Assembly (NCBI RefSeq): GCF_023094165.1
Contig: NZ_JALMDK010000010.1
Span: forward strand, 243,886 to 307,885
DNA from: Crossiella sp. S99.2
GTDB lineage: Bacteria > Actinomycetota > Actinomycetes > Mycobacteriales > Pseudonocardiaceae
Direction of reading: 5' to 3'
Length of the DNA: 64,000 nt
Shown one piece after another: positions 42,786 through 50,965 of the stretch. A model generated the notes under the pieces. It made no database searches, was not told where the DNA came from, and worked only from the letters and a program-made list of their open reading frames with translations. The number at the start of each line of letters is the position of its first letter. Position 1 is the first letter of the stretch. Both the position numbers and the translations under genes were made by a program.

Positions 42786-42805
42786 ATGTCAGCTCAGTAC
42801 GGGCA
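42786..42805. repeat. Right flanking direct repeat, within the oxidase gene start
   Basis: ATG-T-CAGCTCAGTACGGGCA, the matching partner of 40599-40618. It forms codons 1-7 of the intact lactate-monooxygenase-like gene. The bases upstream differ from those at the left copy, so a new ribosome site (GGGAG) now serves the gene. Confidence 0.9.
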
Positions 42806-43955
42806 GTACCAGAACGAGATTTACCTCCAGGGCCTCGGTGATGTCCGGCCGCCGATGAGCACCGACCCCACCACCCTGGAAACCATGGCCAAGGGCCTCC
42901 TGGACCCGGGCCCGTTCGGCTACGTCGCGGGCGGCGCCGGTTCCGGGGCCACCGTGCGGGCCAACCGGGAGGCATTCGACCGCTGGCGCCTGGTGCCCCG
43001 GATGCTGCGCGACGCCACCGACCGCGACCTCACCACCACTGTGCTCGGCCAGCAGCTCCCGGCGCCGATCCTGCTCGCACCCATTGGCGTGCAGGCGATC
43101 GTGCACCCCGAGGCGGAATCGGCCACCGCTCGCGCCGCCGCCGCGCTGGGCCTGCCGATGATCCTGTCCACCGCCTCCTCCACCACCATCGAGGACGTCG
43201 CGGCGGCCAGTGGCGAGGGGCCGCGCTGGTATCAGCTGTACTGGCCCAACGACGACGAGGTGTGTGCCAGCCTGCTGCGCCGGGCCAAGGCCGCCGGGTA
43301 CACCGCCCTGGTGGTCACCCTGGACACCTGGACCCTGGCCTGGCGGCCGACCGACCTGGACCAGTCCTACCTGCCGTTCCTGCGTGGCGTGGGCACCGCG
43401 ATCCCGTTCTCCGACCCGGCTTTCCGCGCTGGGCTGGCGAAATCGCCGGAGGACGACCCGCAGATGGCGATCCTGCGCTGGATCGGGCTGTTCACCGGGC
43501 AGGACAAGAGCTGGGACCGGCTCGCCTTCCTGCGCGCGCACTGGGACGGGCCGATCGTGCTCAAGGGCATCCAGCACGTCGACGACGCGCGCCGGGCCGC
43601 CGACGCCGGGATCGAGGGCATCGTGGTGTCCAACCACGGCGGTCGCCAGGTGGACGGCGCGATCGCCTCCCTGGACGCGCTGCCCGGCATCGCCGAGGCC
43701 GTCGGGGATCGCCTGGACGTGCTGTTCGACTCGGGCGTACGCACCGGCGCCGACGTGCTCAAGGCCATCGCGCTGGGCGCCAAGGCGGTGCTGCTGGGGC
43801 GGCCGTGGGTGTACGGGCTCGCGCACAGCGGCGAGGCGGGTGTGCGGCACGTGCTGCGCTCCATCCTGGCCGACACCGAACTCACCCTCGGCCTCGCCGG
43901 CCACCGCACCCCCGGCGAACTCGGCCGGGACGCGCTCGCGGAGGTCACCCGATGA
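42786..43955 (+). CDS. FMN-dependent 2-hydroxyacid oxidase, lactate 2-monooxygenase-like
   Basis: A 389-residue enzyme of the FMN-dependent alpha-hydroxyacid family: A-P-I-G-V-Q near 98 (FMN), K260 and the active-site H284 in S-N-H-G-G-R-Q. The N-terminus Y-Q-N-E-I-Y and the R-W-I-G-L-F-T-G-Q-D segment suggest the lactate 2-monooxygenase branch. The start is ATG 42786 (GGGAG site), the edge of the inserted cassette. It is followed by a D-2-hydroxyacid dehydrogenase (ATGA overlap). Oxidation of lactate or a related 2-hydroxyacid is likely. Confidence 0.85.
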   Translation: MSAQYGQYQNEIYLQGLGDVRPPMSTDPTTLETMAKGLLDPGPFGYVAGGAGSGATVRANREAFDRWRLVPRMLRDATDRDLTTTVLGQQLPAPILLAPIGVQAIVHPEAESATARAAAALGLPMILSTASSTTIEDVAAASGEGPRWYQLYWPNDDEVCASLLRRAKAAGYTALVVTLDTWTLAWRPTDLDQSYLPFLRGVGTAIPFSDPAFRAGLAKSPEDDPQMAILRWIGLFTGQDKSWDRLAFLRAHWDGPIVLKGIQHVDDARRAADAGIEGIVVSNHGGRQVDGAIASLDALPGIAEAVGDRLDVLFDSGVRTGADVLKAIALGAKAVLLGRPWVYGLAHSGEAGVRHVLRSILADTELTLGLAGHRTPGELGRDALAEVTR

Positions 43956-44914
43956 AGGTCCTCGCCGTGCTGTCCCCGCACGTCGGCGGGGTGAAACTGA
44001 GCGGCATGATCGGCGCCGCGCTGGGCGAGGGCTTCGAGCTGACCGCGGTGGAGGAGACCGGGGCCGACCCGGTCGCGCTGCGCGAGGCGGAGATCATCCT
44101 CAGCGCGCTCGCCCCGGTCACCGCCGAGCACCTGGCCCAGGCGGACAACGCCCGGTTCCTCCAGGTCTCCAGTCACGGCTTCGACCACGTCGACCTGGCC
44201 GCCGCCCGCGCCCGCGGCATCACCGTGTGCACCATCGGGTCCAGCGACGCCGAGGCCCAGGACGTGGCCGAACAGGCGCTGTGCCTGATGCTCGCGCTGG
44301 CCAAACAACTCATCCCCGGCCACAACGCCCTGGTCCAGGGCGACTGGGCGCTGCCCCGGCTCCAGTTCAGCATCACCGAACTCTTCGGCAAGACCCTGGG
44401 CATCGTCGGTTTCGGCGCCATCGGCCGCGAACTCGCCAAGCGCGCCAAGGCATTCGACCTGCGGCTGCGGTGCGCCACCCGCCGTCCGCTGGACCCTGCA
44501 CTGGCCGCCCGCTACGACATCACCGAGCGCCCCCTGGACGAGCTGCTCGCCGAATCCGACTACGTCTCCCTGCACCTGCCGCTCACCGCGGCCACCCACC
44601 ACCTGATCAACGCCGAGCGGCTGGCGCTGCTGAAACCCACCGCCATCCTGATCAACACCTCCCGCGGCGCCCTGGTCGACCAGGACGCGCTGGCCGCCGC
44701 GCTCACCGCGGGCCGGCTGGGCGGCGCGGGCCTGGACGTCTTCGACCCCGAACCCCCACCCGCCGATCTGCCGCTGCTGCGCGCGCCCAACGTGGTGCTG
44801 TCCCCGCACGCCGGCGGGGTCACCCGGGAGTCCATGCTGCGCATCGCCGCCGCGGCACTGGACAACGTGCGCCGCTACGCCGCCGGCCAGACCCCGGCGG
44901 ACATCGTGAGCTGA
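43952..44914 (+). CDS. D-2-hydroxyacid dehydrogenase
   Basis: A 320-residue NAD(P)-dependent enzyme: G-F-G-A-I-G-R-E near 150 (nucleotide binding), catalytic Arg in N-T-S-R-G-A-L-V-D, Glu in D-P-E-P-P, and His in S-P-H-A-G-G. Start overlaps the oxidase stop (ATGA). Reduction or oxidation of the same or a related 2-hydroxyacid as the oxidase is likely; a dehydrogenase/oxidase pair would interconvert lactate-like acids and 2-ketoacids. Confidence 0.9.
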   Translation: MKVLAVLSPHVGGVKLSGMIGAALGEGFELTAVEETGADPVALREAEIILSALAPVTAEHLAQADNARFLQVSSHGFDHVDLAAARARGITVCTIGSSDAEAQDVAEQALCLMLALAKQLIPGHNALVQGDWALPRLQFSITELFGKTLGIVGFGAIGRELAKRAKAFDLRLRCATRRPLDPALAARYDITERPLDELLAESDYVSLHLPLTAATHHLINAERLALLKPTAILINTSRGALVDQDALAAALTAGRLGGAGLDVFDPEPPPADLPLLRAPNVVLSPHAGGVTRESMLRIAAAALDNVRRYAAGQTPADIVS

Positions 44915-45520
44915 TTGCCCGCTACAGCGGACAACAACGCCCGCGCGGCCACGCTGGGCAAAAGGGTTTTTGATGTCAAGCACAGTAAAAGTCAGGCAAC
45001 CGGTGCGGCTGAACAACCCCTGATGCCCCCGCACTCGCACCAATCCGGCGCACCCGCATGCCCGCTCGCCGGGTGAACCATGCCCGTTTCACGCCCGTTC
45101 GAGACAACGTTTTCTCATCCGGGCACCCCGGTACACAGTGGACAAACGTGGTGCGCCCCCGCTGCCGGTCGTAGACCACCCGGCCTCGGTCACCCGGCGC
45201 ATCCGGCCCGCCCGAGGCGGCCTCTTGCCCGGTTTCCGCCCGCGCGGACGGGTAAGCGCTTACCGATACCTCACAAATCCACTCGTGTTGATGCCCGAAT
45301 GGACCACGAAGTGTGCCCGGCAAGATCGCAACTCTCCGTAAGTCGGTCGCTGCCGATCTTGTCGACCTGGTGCCAGACTGGCGGTTCGAACCGGGGCTGA
45401 GCTGCGGCGCATGGTCTGTGCGGGATCGCCAGATCCCCACCACAGGACGTGGTGACGCCCGACCGGTCCCTGGTATAGACCATTTGGGCGGTTGTGTCCG
45501 TGGTGTGAGGAGGCCCTGAG
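44915..45520. other. Intergenic region without a convincing gene
   Basis: No coding region is convincing in these 606 bases. Just after the dehydrogenase stop an imperfect hairpin (44939-44960, GCCCGCG/CGCTGGGC) is followed by AAAAGGGTTTTT, a possible terminator. Further on are an inverted repeat CAAGATCG/CGATCTTG (45324-45363), the palindrome CGGTTCGAACCG (45382-45393) and a weak promoter (GTGACG, 16 bases, TATAGA at 45474-45479) before the small LuxR-type gene. Confidence 0.45.
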
Positions 45521-45763
45521 ATGATGTTGCAGACGAGCCAGGCACCGCGTCCGGCGGAGCTGACCGAGGACCTGCTGGACGCTCAGGCGCGGGCCCTGCT
45601 GTCGCTGATGCGGTCGGGCTGCACGGACGAGTCGATCGCCCGTCAGCTGGGCATCAGCCCGCGCACGGTGTTGCGCCGGATCCGCACCCTGATGGACCGG
45701 GCGGGCTGCACCACCCGGTTCCAGCTGGGTTGTCACGCGCAACGGCGAGGCTGGCTCACCTGA
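45521..45763 (+). CDS. Small LuxR-type DNA-binding protein
   Basis: An 80-residue protein that is nothing but a LuxR/GerE-type helix-turn-helix (L-L-D-A-Q-A-R-A-L-L-S-L-M-R-S-G-C-T-D-E-S-I-A-R-Q-L-G-I-S-P-R-T-V-L-R-R-I). It has no receiver or sensor domain. GAGGAGG 7 bases before ATG 45521 supports the start. It is isolated, with a 606-base upstream region and an 8-base tail overlap with the convergent methyltransferase gene; targets unknown. Confidence 0.75.
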   Translation: MMLQTSQAPRPAELTEDLLDAQARALLSLMRSGCTDESIARQLGISPRTVLRRIRTLMDRAGCTTRFQLGCHAQRRGWLT

Positions 45764-46520
45764 CCGGCTTGGCCGCCTCGATCAGGAATCGGGTGGTGTG
45801 CGCCAGGAACGGGCCCTGCGCCCGGATCCGCTCGTGCAGCCGCCGCAGGGTCGGCAGGTAATCGGTCACGGTGAACCCGGGCACCATCCAGATCACCTTG
45901 CGCAGGAAGTAGATCACCGCGCCGATGTCGTGGAATTCGGTGCGCAGTTTTTCCAGTCGCAGTTCCCGCACCTCCAGTCCGACGGCCTCCGCCGCGGCCT
46001 TGGCGTCCTCCGGGTTCCGGCCGTTGCGCACCGATTCCGGTTGCGGGCCGAGGAAGTACTCCACCAGCTCGAACACGCTGGCCGGTCCGACCTGCTGGGA
46101 GAAATAGGTCCCGCCGGGCGCCAGCACCCTGGCGATCTCCGCCCACCAGGTGGTCACCGGATGCCGGCTGACCACCAGGTCGAAGGTGTTGTCCGCGAAC
46201 GGGAGTGGCGGTTCGTCGGCATCCAGGAGCACCCGCGCGCCGCGGGGTGCGAGCAGTTCCCTGGCCTTGGCCAGGTTGGGTTCCCAGGATTCGGTGGCAT
46301 AGGTCTGTTCGGCGAGTCGCGGCACCCCGGCCAGTACCTCGCCGCCGCCGGTCTGGATGTCCAGGGCCGTGCGCGCGGCCGCCATCCGCTCGCCCATGGC
46401 CCGCTGATAGCCCCAGGACGGGCGCTCTTCGCTGGCCCGGCCGTCGAGCCAGGAGAAATCCCAGCCGTCCACCGAGACTTCGGCCGCCTCGGTCACCAGG
46501 TCGTCAAAACTCCGGTCCAT
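45756..46520 (-). CDS. SAM-dependent methyltransferase
   Basis: A 254-residue class I methyltransferase: A-L-D-I-Q-T-G-G-G-E near 53-61 (cofactor motif, with Q-T-G-G-G where L-G-C-G is usual), V-L-L-D-A-D near 97 and P-F-A-D-N-T-F-D-L-V-V-S-R-H near 106-119, then A-R-V-L-A-P-G-G-T. It lacks the HemK or UbiE extras and its substrate cannot be told. It overlaps the convergent LuxR-type gene. Confidence 0.85.
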   Translation of the reverse strand: MDRSFDDLVTEAAEVSVDGWDFSWLDGRASEERPSWGYQRAMGERMAAARTALDIQTGGGEVLAGVPRLAEQTYATESWEPNLAKARELLAPRGARVLLDADEPPLPFADNTFDLVVSRHPVTTWWAEIARVLAPGGTYFSQQVGPASVFELVEYFLGPQPESVRNGRNPEDAKAAAEAVGLEVRELRLEKLRTEFHDIGAVIYFLRKVIWMVPGFTVTDYLPTLRRLHERIRAQGPFLAHTTRFLIEAAKPVR

Positions 46521-46569
46521 ACCGGCAGCCTGTCATTCGGGCGGGGAATCGGCGACCGGATAATCCGGT

Positions 46570-47844
46570 TCAGTCGAGTGCGGCGAGTTTGCCTGCCAGC
46601 ACTGCCCGTTCCCGTTCGTTGCCACACAACCCGACCGCCCGCTGGAGTTCCTCGCGGGCCTCGGCGGTCCGCCCCAGCCGGCTGAGCAGTTCCCCGCGCA
46701 CGCTCGGCAGCAGGTGCGAGTGAGCGAGGGCCTGACCGGCGACCAGGTCGTCCACTATGGACAGTGCGGCCGCCGGTCCCTGGGCCATGGCCACCGCGGC
46801 GGCCCGGTTGAGGTCGACCACGGGGGAGGGCGCGAGCTGCCCGAGTGCCTCGTAGAGCAGCACGATCCGTTCCCAGTCGGTGGCCGCCACCGAGTCGGCC
46901 ACGGCGTGGCATTCGGCGATCGCGGCCTGCAACCCGTAGGCGCCCAGCCCACGGCCGGCCTGTTCGGCGCGGGCCAGCGCGGCCCGGCCGCGGCGGATCG
47001 CGGCCCGGTCCCAGCGCCGCCGGTTCTGCTGTTCCAGCAACACCGGCTCGCCGTCCGGCCCGGTGCGTGCGGGGAAGCGGGCCGCGGTCAGTTCCAGGAG
47101 GGCCAGCAGCCCGTGCACCTCGGGCGCCTGCGGCATCAGCCGGGCCAGCACTCGCGCCAGCCGCTGGGCCTCACCGGCCAGGTCGAACCGGATCAGGTCG
47201 TCCCCGGAGCTGGCCGAGGAGCCCTCGGTGAAGATCAGGTAGACCACGGTGAGCACCGACCCGATCCGCGCGGGCCACTCCTGCGCGGGAGGCACCTCGA
47301 AGGGCACCCTGGCCGCGGCGAGGGTTTTCTTCGCCCTGGTGATCCGGGCCTGCACGGTGGCGGTCGGCACCAGGAACGCCTTGGCGATCTCGTCGCTGGT
47401 CAGACCGCCGACCACGCGCAGGGTCAGGGTCACCCTGGCTTCCCTGGACAGCACCGGGTGGCAGGAGATGAACATCAGCGCGAGCACGTCGTCGTCGATC
47501 TGGTCCGGGTCCCACAGCACGTCCTGGCCCTGCTCGACCGCGGTGCCCGCGTAGGCGCCGCCCTCGCCGAGGCCGTGCGCGAGCGCGGCGTAACGCTCGT
47601 CCAGGGCGGAACGCCGCCGGTAGCTGTCGATCGCCCGGCGCTTGCCCACGGTGAGCAGCCAGCCCGCCGGGTTGCGCGGCACGCCCTCGCGCGGCCAGGT
47701 CACCAGCGCCTCGGCCAGGGCTTCCTGGGCGAGGTCCTCGGCCAGCGCGAAATCGCCGGTGCTCCGGGCGAGCGCACCGACGATCCGCGCCGACTCGATC
47801 CGCCAGACCGCGGCCACCGCCTCGCGACCGGTCGGATCAGCCAT
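46570..47844 (-). CDS. ECF42-type RNA polymerase sigma factor
   Basis: A 424-residue sigma factor: region 2 near 20-85 (D-L-A-Q-E-A-L-A-E-A), region 4 near 140-185 (G-G-L-T-S-D-E-I-A-K-A-F-L-V-P-T-A-T-V-Q), then a long C-terminal TPR-like/DUF6596 region of helical repeats. That domain order and the adjacent YCII-domain gene fit ECF42, whose members act with DGPF proteins. ATG 47844 is the start. It is leftward, 15 bases after the YCII gene. Confidence 0.9.
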   Translation of the reverse strand: MADPTGREAVAAVWRIESARIVGALARSTGDFALAEDLAQEALAEALVTWPREGVPRNPAGWLLTVGKRRAIDSYRRRSALDERYAALAHGLGEGGAYAGTAVEQGQDVLWDPDQIDDDVLALMFISCHPVLSREARVTLTLRVVGGLTSDEIAKAFLVPTATVQARITRAKKTLAAARVPFEVPPAQEWPARIGSVLTVVYLIFTEGSSASSGDDLIRFDLAGEAQRLARVLARLMPQAPEVHGLLALLELTAARFPARTGPDGEPVLLEQQNRRRWDRAAIRRGRAALARAEQAGRGLGAYGLQAAIAECHAVADSVAATDWERIVLLYEALGQLAPSPVVDLNRAAAVAMAQGPAAALSIVDDLVAGQALAHSHLLPSVRGELLSRLGRTAEAREELQRAVGLCGNERERAVLAGKLAALD

Positions 47845-47859
47845 GTCGGGTCGTCCCGG

Positions 47860-48276
47860 TCAGAGCTGACCGGCGGCCTCGCGCCAGGCCCGCTCCTTCT
47901 GGATCCACTCGTTGTCCTGCGGGAACTCCTCGATCGAGGCCACCCGCCGGATCTCGACCTTGGCCCCTGGCCCGGCCATCGGCGCCCGCCGGGCCCACTC
48001 CACGGCTTCCTCCCGCGAGGCCACGTTGAGGATCCAGAACCCGCCGAACAGCTCCTTGGTCTCGCCGTAGGGCCCGTCGGTGACCACCGGCGGCTCGGTG
48101 GAGTAATCCACCACCACGCTGTCCTTCTGGTCCAGGCCCTCCATCGCGACCAGCACCCCGGCCCGGATCAGCTCGTCGCCGTACTTGCCCATCGAGGTCA
48201 TGATCTCGGCGAAGTCGATGTCCTGGTACGCGGCGATGGTCTCGTCGGTGGCCCGCATGATCAGCATGTACTTCAT
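47860..48276 (-). CDS. YCII/DGPF-domain protein, partner of ECF42 sigma
   Basis: A 138-residue protein of the YCII-related DGPF type, with the family segment D-G-P-Y-G-E-T-K-E (about residues 67-75; here DGPY for DGPF) and G-G-F-W-I-L-N. Members are encoded beside ECF42 sigma factors and their biochemical role is unclear. It is transcribed before the sigma factor gene with 15 bases between them. A perfect CGGGCCCG pair lies 24-44 bases upstream. Confidence 0.88.
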   Translation of the reverse strand: MKYMLIMRATDETIAAYQDIDFAEIMTSMGKYGDELIRAGVLVAMEGLDQKDSVVVDYSTEPPVVTDGPYGETKELFGGFWILNVASREEAVEWARRAPMAGPGAKVEIRRVASIEEFPQDNEWIQKERAWREAAGQL

Positions 48277-48299
48277 GGTCGTGTGCTCCCTGGTCGCTC

Positions 48300-48320
48300 C
48301 GGGCCCGGCTCTCGGGCCCG
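48300..48320. promoter_or_regulatory. CGGGCCCG repeat upstream of the YCII gene
   Basis: CGGGCCCG-GCTCT-CGGGCCCG. Each arm is itself a palindrome, so the pair is both direct and inverted. It lies in the 173-base gap between the YCII gene and the divergent SGNH hydrolase and could be an RNA hairpin or operator. Confidence 0.4.
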
Positions 48321-48449
48321 TTCACTCCTAGGTCGAACGGCTCGGGCCACGGATCGACAGACCCGCCGAACTTTCTCCAGAAACTTTTCCGCAGCCTACG
48401 ACGAGCCCGCTGACCAGGCCCGTCAAGCCGCTGGGAGAGGATGGGGCCC

Positions 48450-49589
48450 ATGGTCACCATCCCGATCACCGCCGAACTGCTCCGCGGCGCGCTGGACCTC
48501 GAACCCACCGCGCACGGTCTGCTGCCGCACCGCCTGCCGGCCAGGGCGCGGGCGCAGAACACCGACGGTCAGCTGGCCATGGCCGAGGCACAGCCCTCCG
48601 GGGTGCGCCTGGTCTTCCGCACCGCGGCCACCGAGATCGAGCTGGACGTGCTGCGCACCAAACTCGCCTGGGAGGGCGTGCCGTCGCGGCCGGACGGCGT
48701 GTACGACCTGCTGGTCAACGGCAGCCTCGCCGCCCAGGTCAGCGCGTCCGGCGGCAATTTGCTGACCCTGGACATGGCCACCGGCGCGGCCGAACTCATC
48801 CCCGGCCCGGTCGGCACCGTGCACATCACCGGCCTGTCACCGGAGCCGAAGGACCTGGAGATCTGGCTGCCGCACCGGGAGCGGACCGAGCTGGTCGCGC
48901 TGCGCGCAAACGCCCCGGTCACGCCCAGTCCGAGCACCCGCCGGACCTGGCTGCACCACGGCAGTTCGATCAGCCACGGCTCGGACGCGGCCAGTCCGAG
49001 CACCACCTGGCCGGGGGTGGCCGCGGCGCACGGCCGGGTCGAGCTGATCAACCTGGGCTTCAGCGGCAGCGCGTTGCTGGACCCGTTCGTGGCCAGGGCC
49101 ATCCGGGACACCCCGGCGGAGCTGATCAGCCTCAAGCTCGGCATCAACCTGGTCAACCACGATGTGATGCGGTTGCGTGCCTTCGGCCCGGCGGTGCACG
49201 GGTTCCTGGACACCATCCGCGAGGGTCACCCGGACACGCCGCTGCTGGTGGTCTCGCCGATCCTGTGCCCGATCCACGAGCACACCCCCGGCCCCTGCCT
49301 GCCGGAACTCAGCGGCGGGGAGCTGAAGTTCCGGGCCACCGGCGAACCCGGTCCCGGCAAACTGACCCTCACCAACGTCCGGGAGGAACTGGCCCGGATC
49401 ACCACCGAACGCGCCGCCGAGGACCCGAACCTGCACTACCTGGACGGCCGTGAGCTGTACGGCGAGGCGGATCTCGCCGAACTGCCGCTGCCGGACGACC
49501 TGCACCCGGATGCCGCCACCCATCAGCGCATCGGCGACCGCTTCGGCAAGCTCGCCTTCGCCTCGGCCTGGGCGGCGGCTCACTCCTGA
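48450..49589 (+). CDS. SGNH/GDSL-type hydrolase with N-terminal beta domain
   Basis: A 379-residue protein with an N-terminal beta-sandwich-like region (about 10-155) and a SGNH hydrolase domain: H-H-G-S-S-I-S-H-G (about 170-178) around the nucleophile serine, G-F-S-G-S-A (block II Gly), K-L-G-I-N-L-V-N-H (about 233-241, block III Asn), and D-D-L-H-P-D at the end (catalytic Asp/His). No signal peptide is seen. ATG 48450 is preferred: GGGAGAGG lies 9 bases upstream. Likely a carbohydrate or acetyl esterase. Confidence 0.85.
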   Translation: MVTIPITAELLRGALDLEPTAHGLLPHRLPARARAQNTDGQLAMAEAQPSGVRLVFRTAATEIELDVLRTKLAWEGVPSRPDGVYDLLVNGSLAAQVSASGGNLLTLDMATGAAELIPGPVGTVHITGLSPEPKDLEIWLPHRERTELVALRANAPVTPSPSTRRTWLHHGSSISHGSDAASPSTTWPGVAAAHGRVELINLGFSGSALLDPFVARAIRDTPAELISLKLGINLVNHDVMRLRAFGPAVHGFLDTIREGHPDTPLLVVSPILCPIHEHTPGPCLPELSGGELKFRATGEPGPGKLTLTNVREELARITTERAAEDPNLHYLDGRELYGEADLAELPLPDDLHPDAATHQRIGDRFGKLAFASAWAAAHS

Positions 49590-50032
49590 GGCGACAACCG
49601 CCGGATCTCCCCGGCGAATTCCGGATAGGCGACGAGCAGTTCGTCCCCGGCCGGGAAGTCGATGACCTCATCGGTGTAAGGCGGGGCCATGAATGTGCCG
49701 AGCAGCGACCAGTCGCCGATCGGCTCGCTGGCCTGCCACACCCCGGCGGGCACCACCACCTGCGGCCGTTGCCCGGCGGCCAGGTCCAGGCCGAGCACCG
49801 GTTGTTCGACCCGGCCGCCGGGGTGCAGCAACAACATCCGCGCGGGTGAGCCGGCGTGGTAGCTGAACACCTCCGGGTGTTTCAGCCGGTGCAGCGCGGA
49901 GAAACCGCCGCCGCTCATCAGGTAGTAGATGCCGGTGCCGTCCTCGGTCCGCCAGGTCTGCGCCCAGAAACCACCTTCCACCGGCAACGGCTGCAATCCG
50001 AGTTCCGCGATGATCTGTTCCGGAGTGAGCAC
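49580..50032 (-). CDS. Cupin-type (DUF985-like) protein
   Basis: A 150-residue protein with the DUF985/cupin_5 sequence: L-G-L-Q-P-L-P-V-E-G-G-F-W-A-Q-T at the start, I-Y-Y-L-M-S, H-R-L-K-H-P-E-V, and G-V-W-Q-A-S near 98 (metal-site region). GTG 50032 follows AAGGA at 5 bases. The SDR gene ends 8 bases before it, so the pair forms one leftward operon. It overlaps the SGNH gene by 10 bases. Function unknown; sugar or small-metabolite binding is typical for cupins. Confidence 0.75.
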   Translation of the reverse strand: MLTPEQIIAELGLQPLPVEGGFWAQTWRTEDGTGIYYLMSGGGFSALHRLKHPEVFSYHAGSPARMLLLHPGGRVEQPVLGLDLAAGQRPQVVVPAGVWQASEPIGDWSLLGTFMAPPYTDEVIDFPAGDELLVAYPEFAGEIRRLSPQE

Positions 50033-50040
50033 CTGAGTCC

Positions 50041-50799
50041 TTACCAGTTCGGGTGAGCGGACATTCCGCCGTCGACAACCAGATTCTGCCCGGAAATCCA
50101 GGACGCCAATCCTGACGCCAGGAAAACGCAGGCGTTGCCCACGTCCTCGGCCCGCCCCAGCCGTTCCAGGGGCGCGGCCCGCTGCCAGCGTGCCACGCCG
50201 TCGGGCCACTGCTCGGCCAGCCCGTCCCGGTCCAGCAGGCCGGGACTGACCGCGTTCACCCGCACCCCGAGTGGCCCGTACTCCAGCGCGGCGGCCCTGG
50301 TCTGCATGAGCAGGCCGGCTTTGGCCGTGCTGTAGTGCGCGTGCCCGAACGCGGGCTGGCTGCCCTCGATCGAGGCGATGTTGATCACCGAGCTGCCGGG
50401 GCGCATCCGTTTCACCGCGAGGCTGGTGGTCAGGAACACCGCGTCCAGGTTGGTGCCCACGACCTCCCGCCACTGCTCGAAGGTCATCTCCGGCAACGGT
50501 TGCACCGGTTGCACGGCCGCGTTGTTCACCAGCGTGTCCAGCCGCCCGAAATGGTCCACAGTGGACTCGACGAGGTGGTGAACCTGATCGGGGGACAACA
50601 GGTCGGCGGGCAGGGCCAGGGCCTGCGCGCCCAGGTCGCGGAGTTCGGCGACCAGGGTGTGCGCGGCCTCGACGCTGGCGCGGTAGTGCACGGCCACCGC
50701 GGCGCCGGCCTCGGCGAAGCGCCGGGCGAGTCCGTGGCCGAGGCCGCCGGCCGCGCCGGTGATCAACGTGACGGTGCCGGAGAGGTCAGGAAGGGTCAC
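50041..50799 (-). CDS. Short-chain dehydrogenase/reductase
   Basis: A 252-residue SDR with G-A-A-G-G-L-G-H-G cofactor motif at 15-23 (TGxxxGxG type), N-N-A at about 91-93, catalytic Ser near 139, and Y-S-T-A-K (about 155-159). GTG 50799 is the start, divergent from the transhydrogenase operon across 166 bases. Probably acts with the cupin in one small operon. Confidence 0.9.
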   Translation of the reverse strand: MTLPDLSGTVTLITGAAGGLGHGLARRFAEAGAAVAVHYRASVEAAHTLVAELRDLGAQALALPADLLSPDQVHHLVESTVDHFGRLDTLVNNAAVQPVQPLPEMTFEQWREVVGTNLDAVFLTTSLAVKRMRPGSSVINIASIEGSQPAFGHAHYSTAKAGLLMQTRAAALEYGPLGVRVNAVSPGLLDRDGLAEQWPDGVARWQRAAPLERLGRAEDVGNACVFLASGLASWISGQNLVVDGGMSAHPNW

Positions 50800-50965
50800 G
50801 AACCGACCGTATCGGCTACGGCCGTCCGAGTGGATCCGGTTGCCCTCAGTGATCGCCGGTACGGCCGGAAGTGGCTGACCAGGGGGGTTCTGGCGGCGTT
50901 CAGGGTCAATACGGTGAAGAGCACAATGTGGTCCAGATCACCGTACGTCCGTTACGGTTGGCCGC

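Noticed and set aside
45382..45393. GGTTCGAACC-like sequence resembling the T-loop of a tRNA
   Set aside because: No acceptor, D or anticodon stems could be formed around it; it is a 12-base palindrome in an intergenic region.
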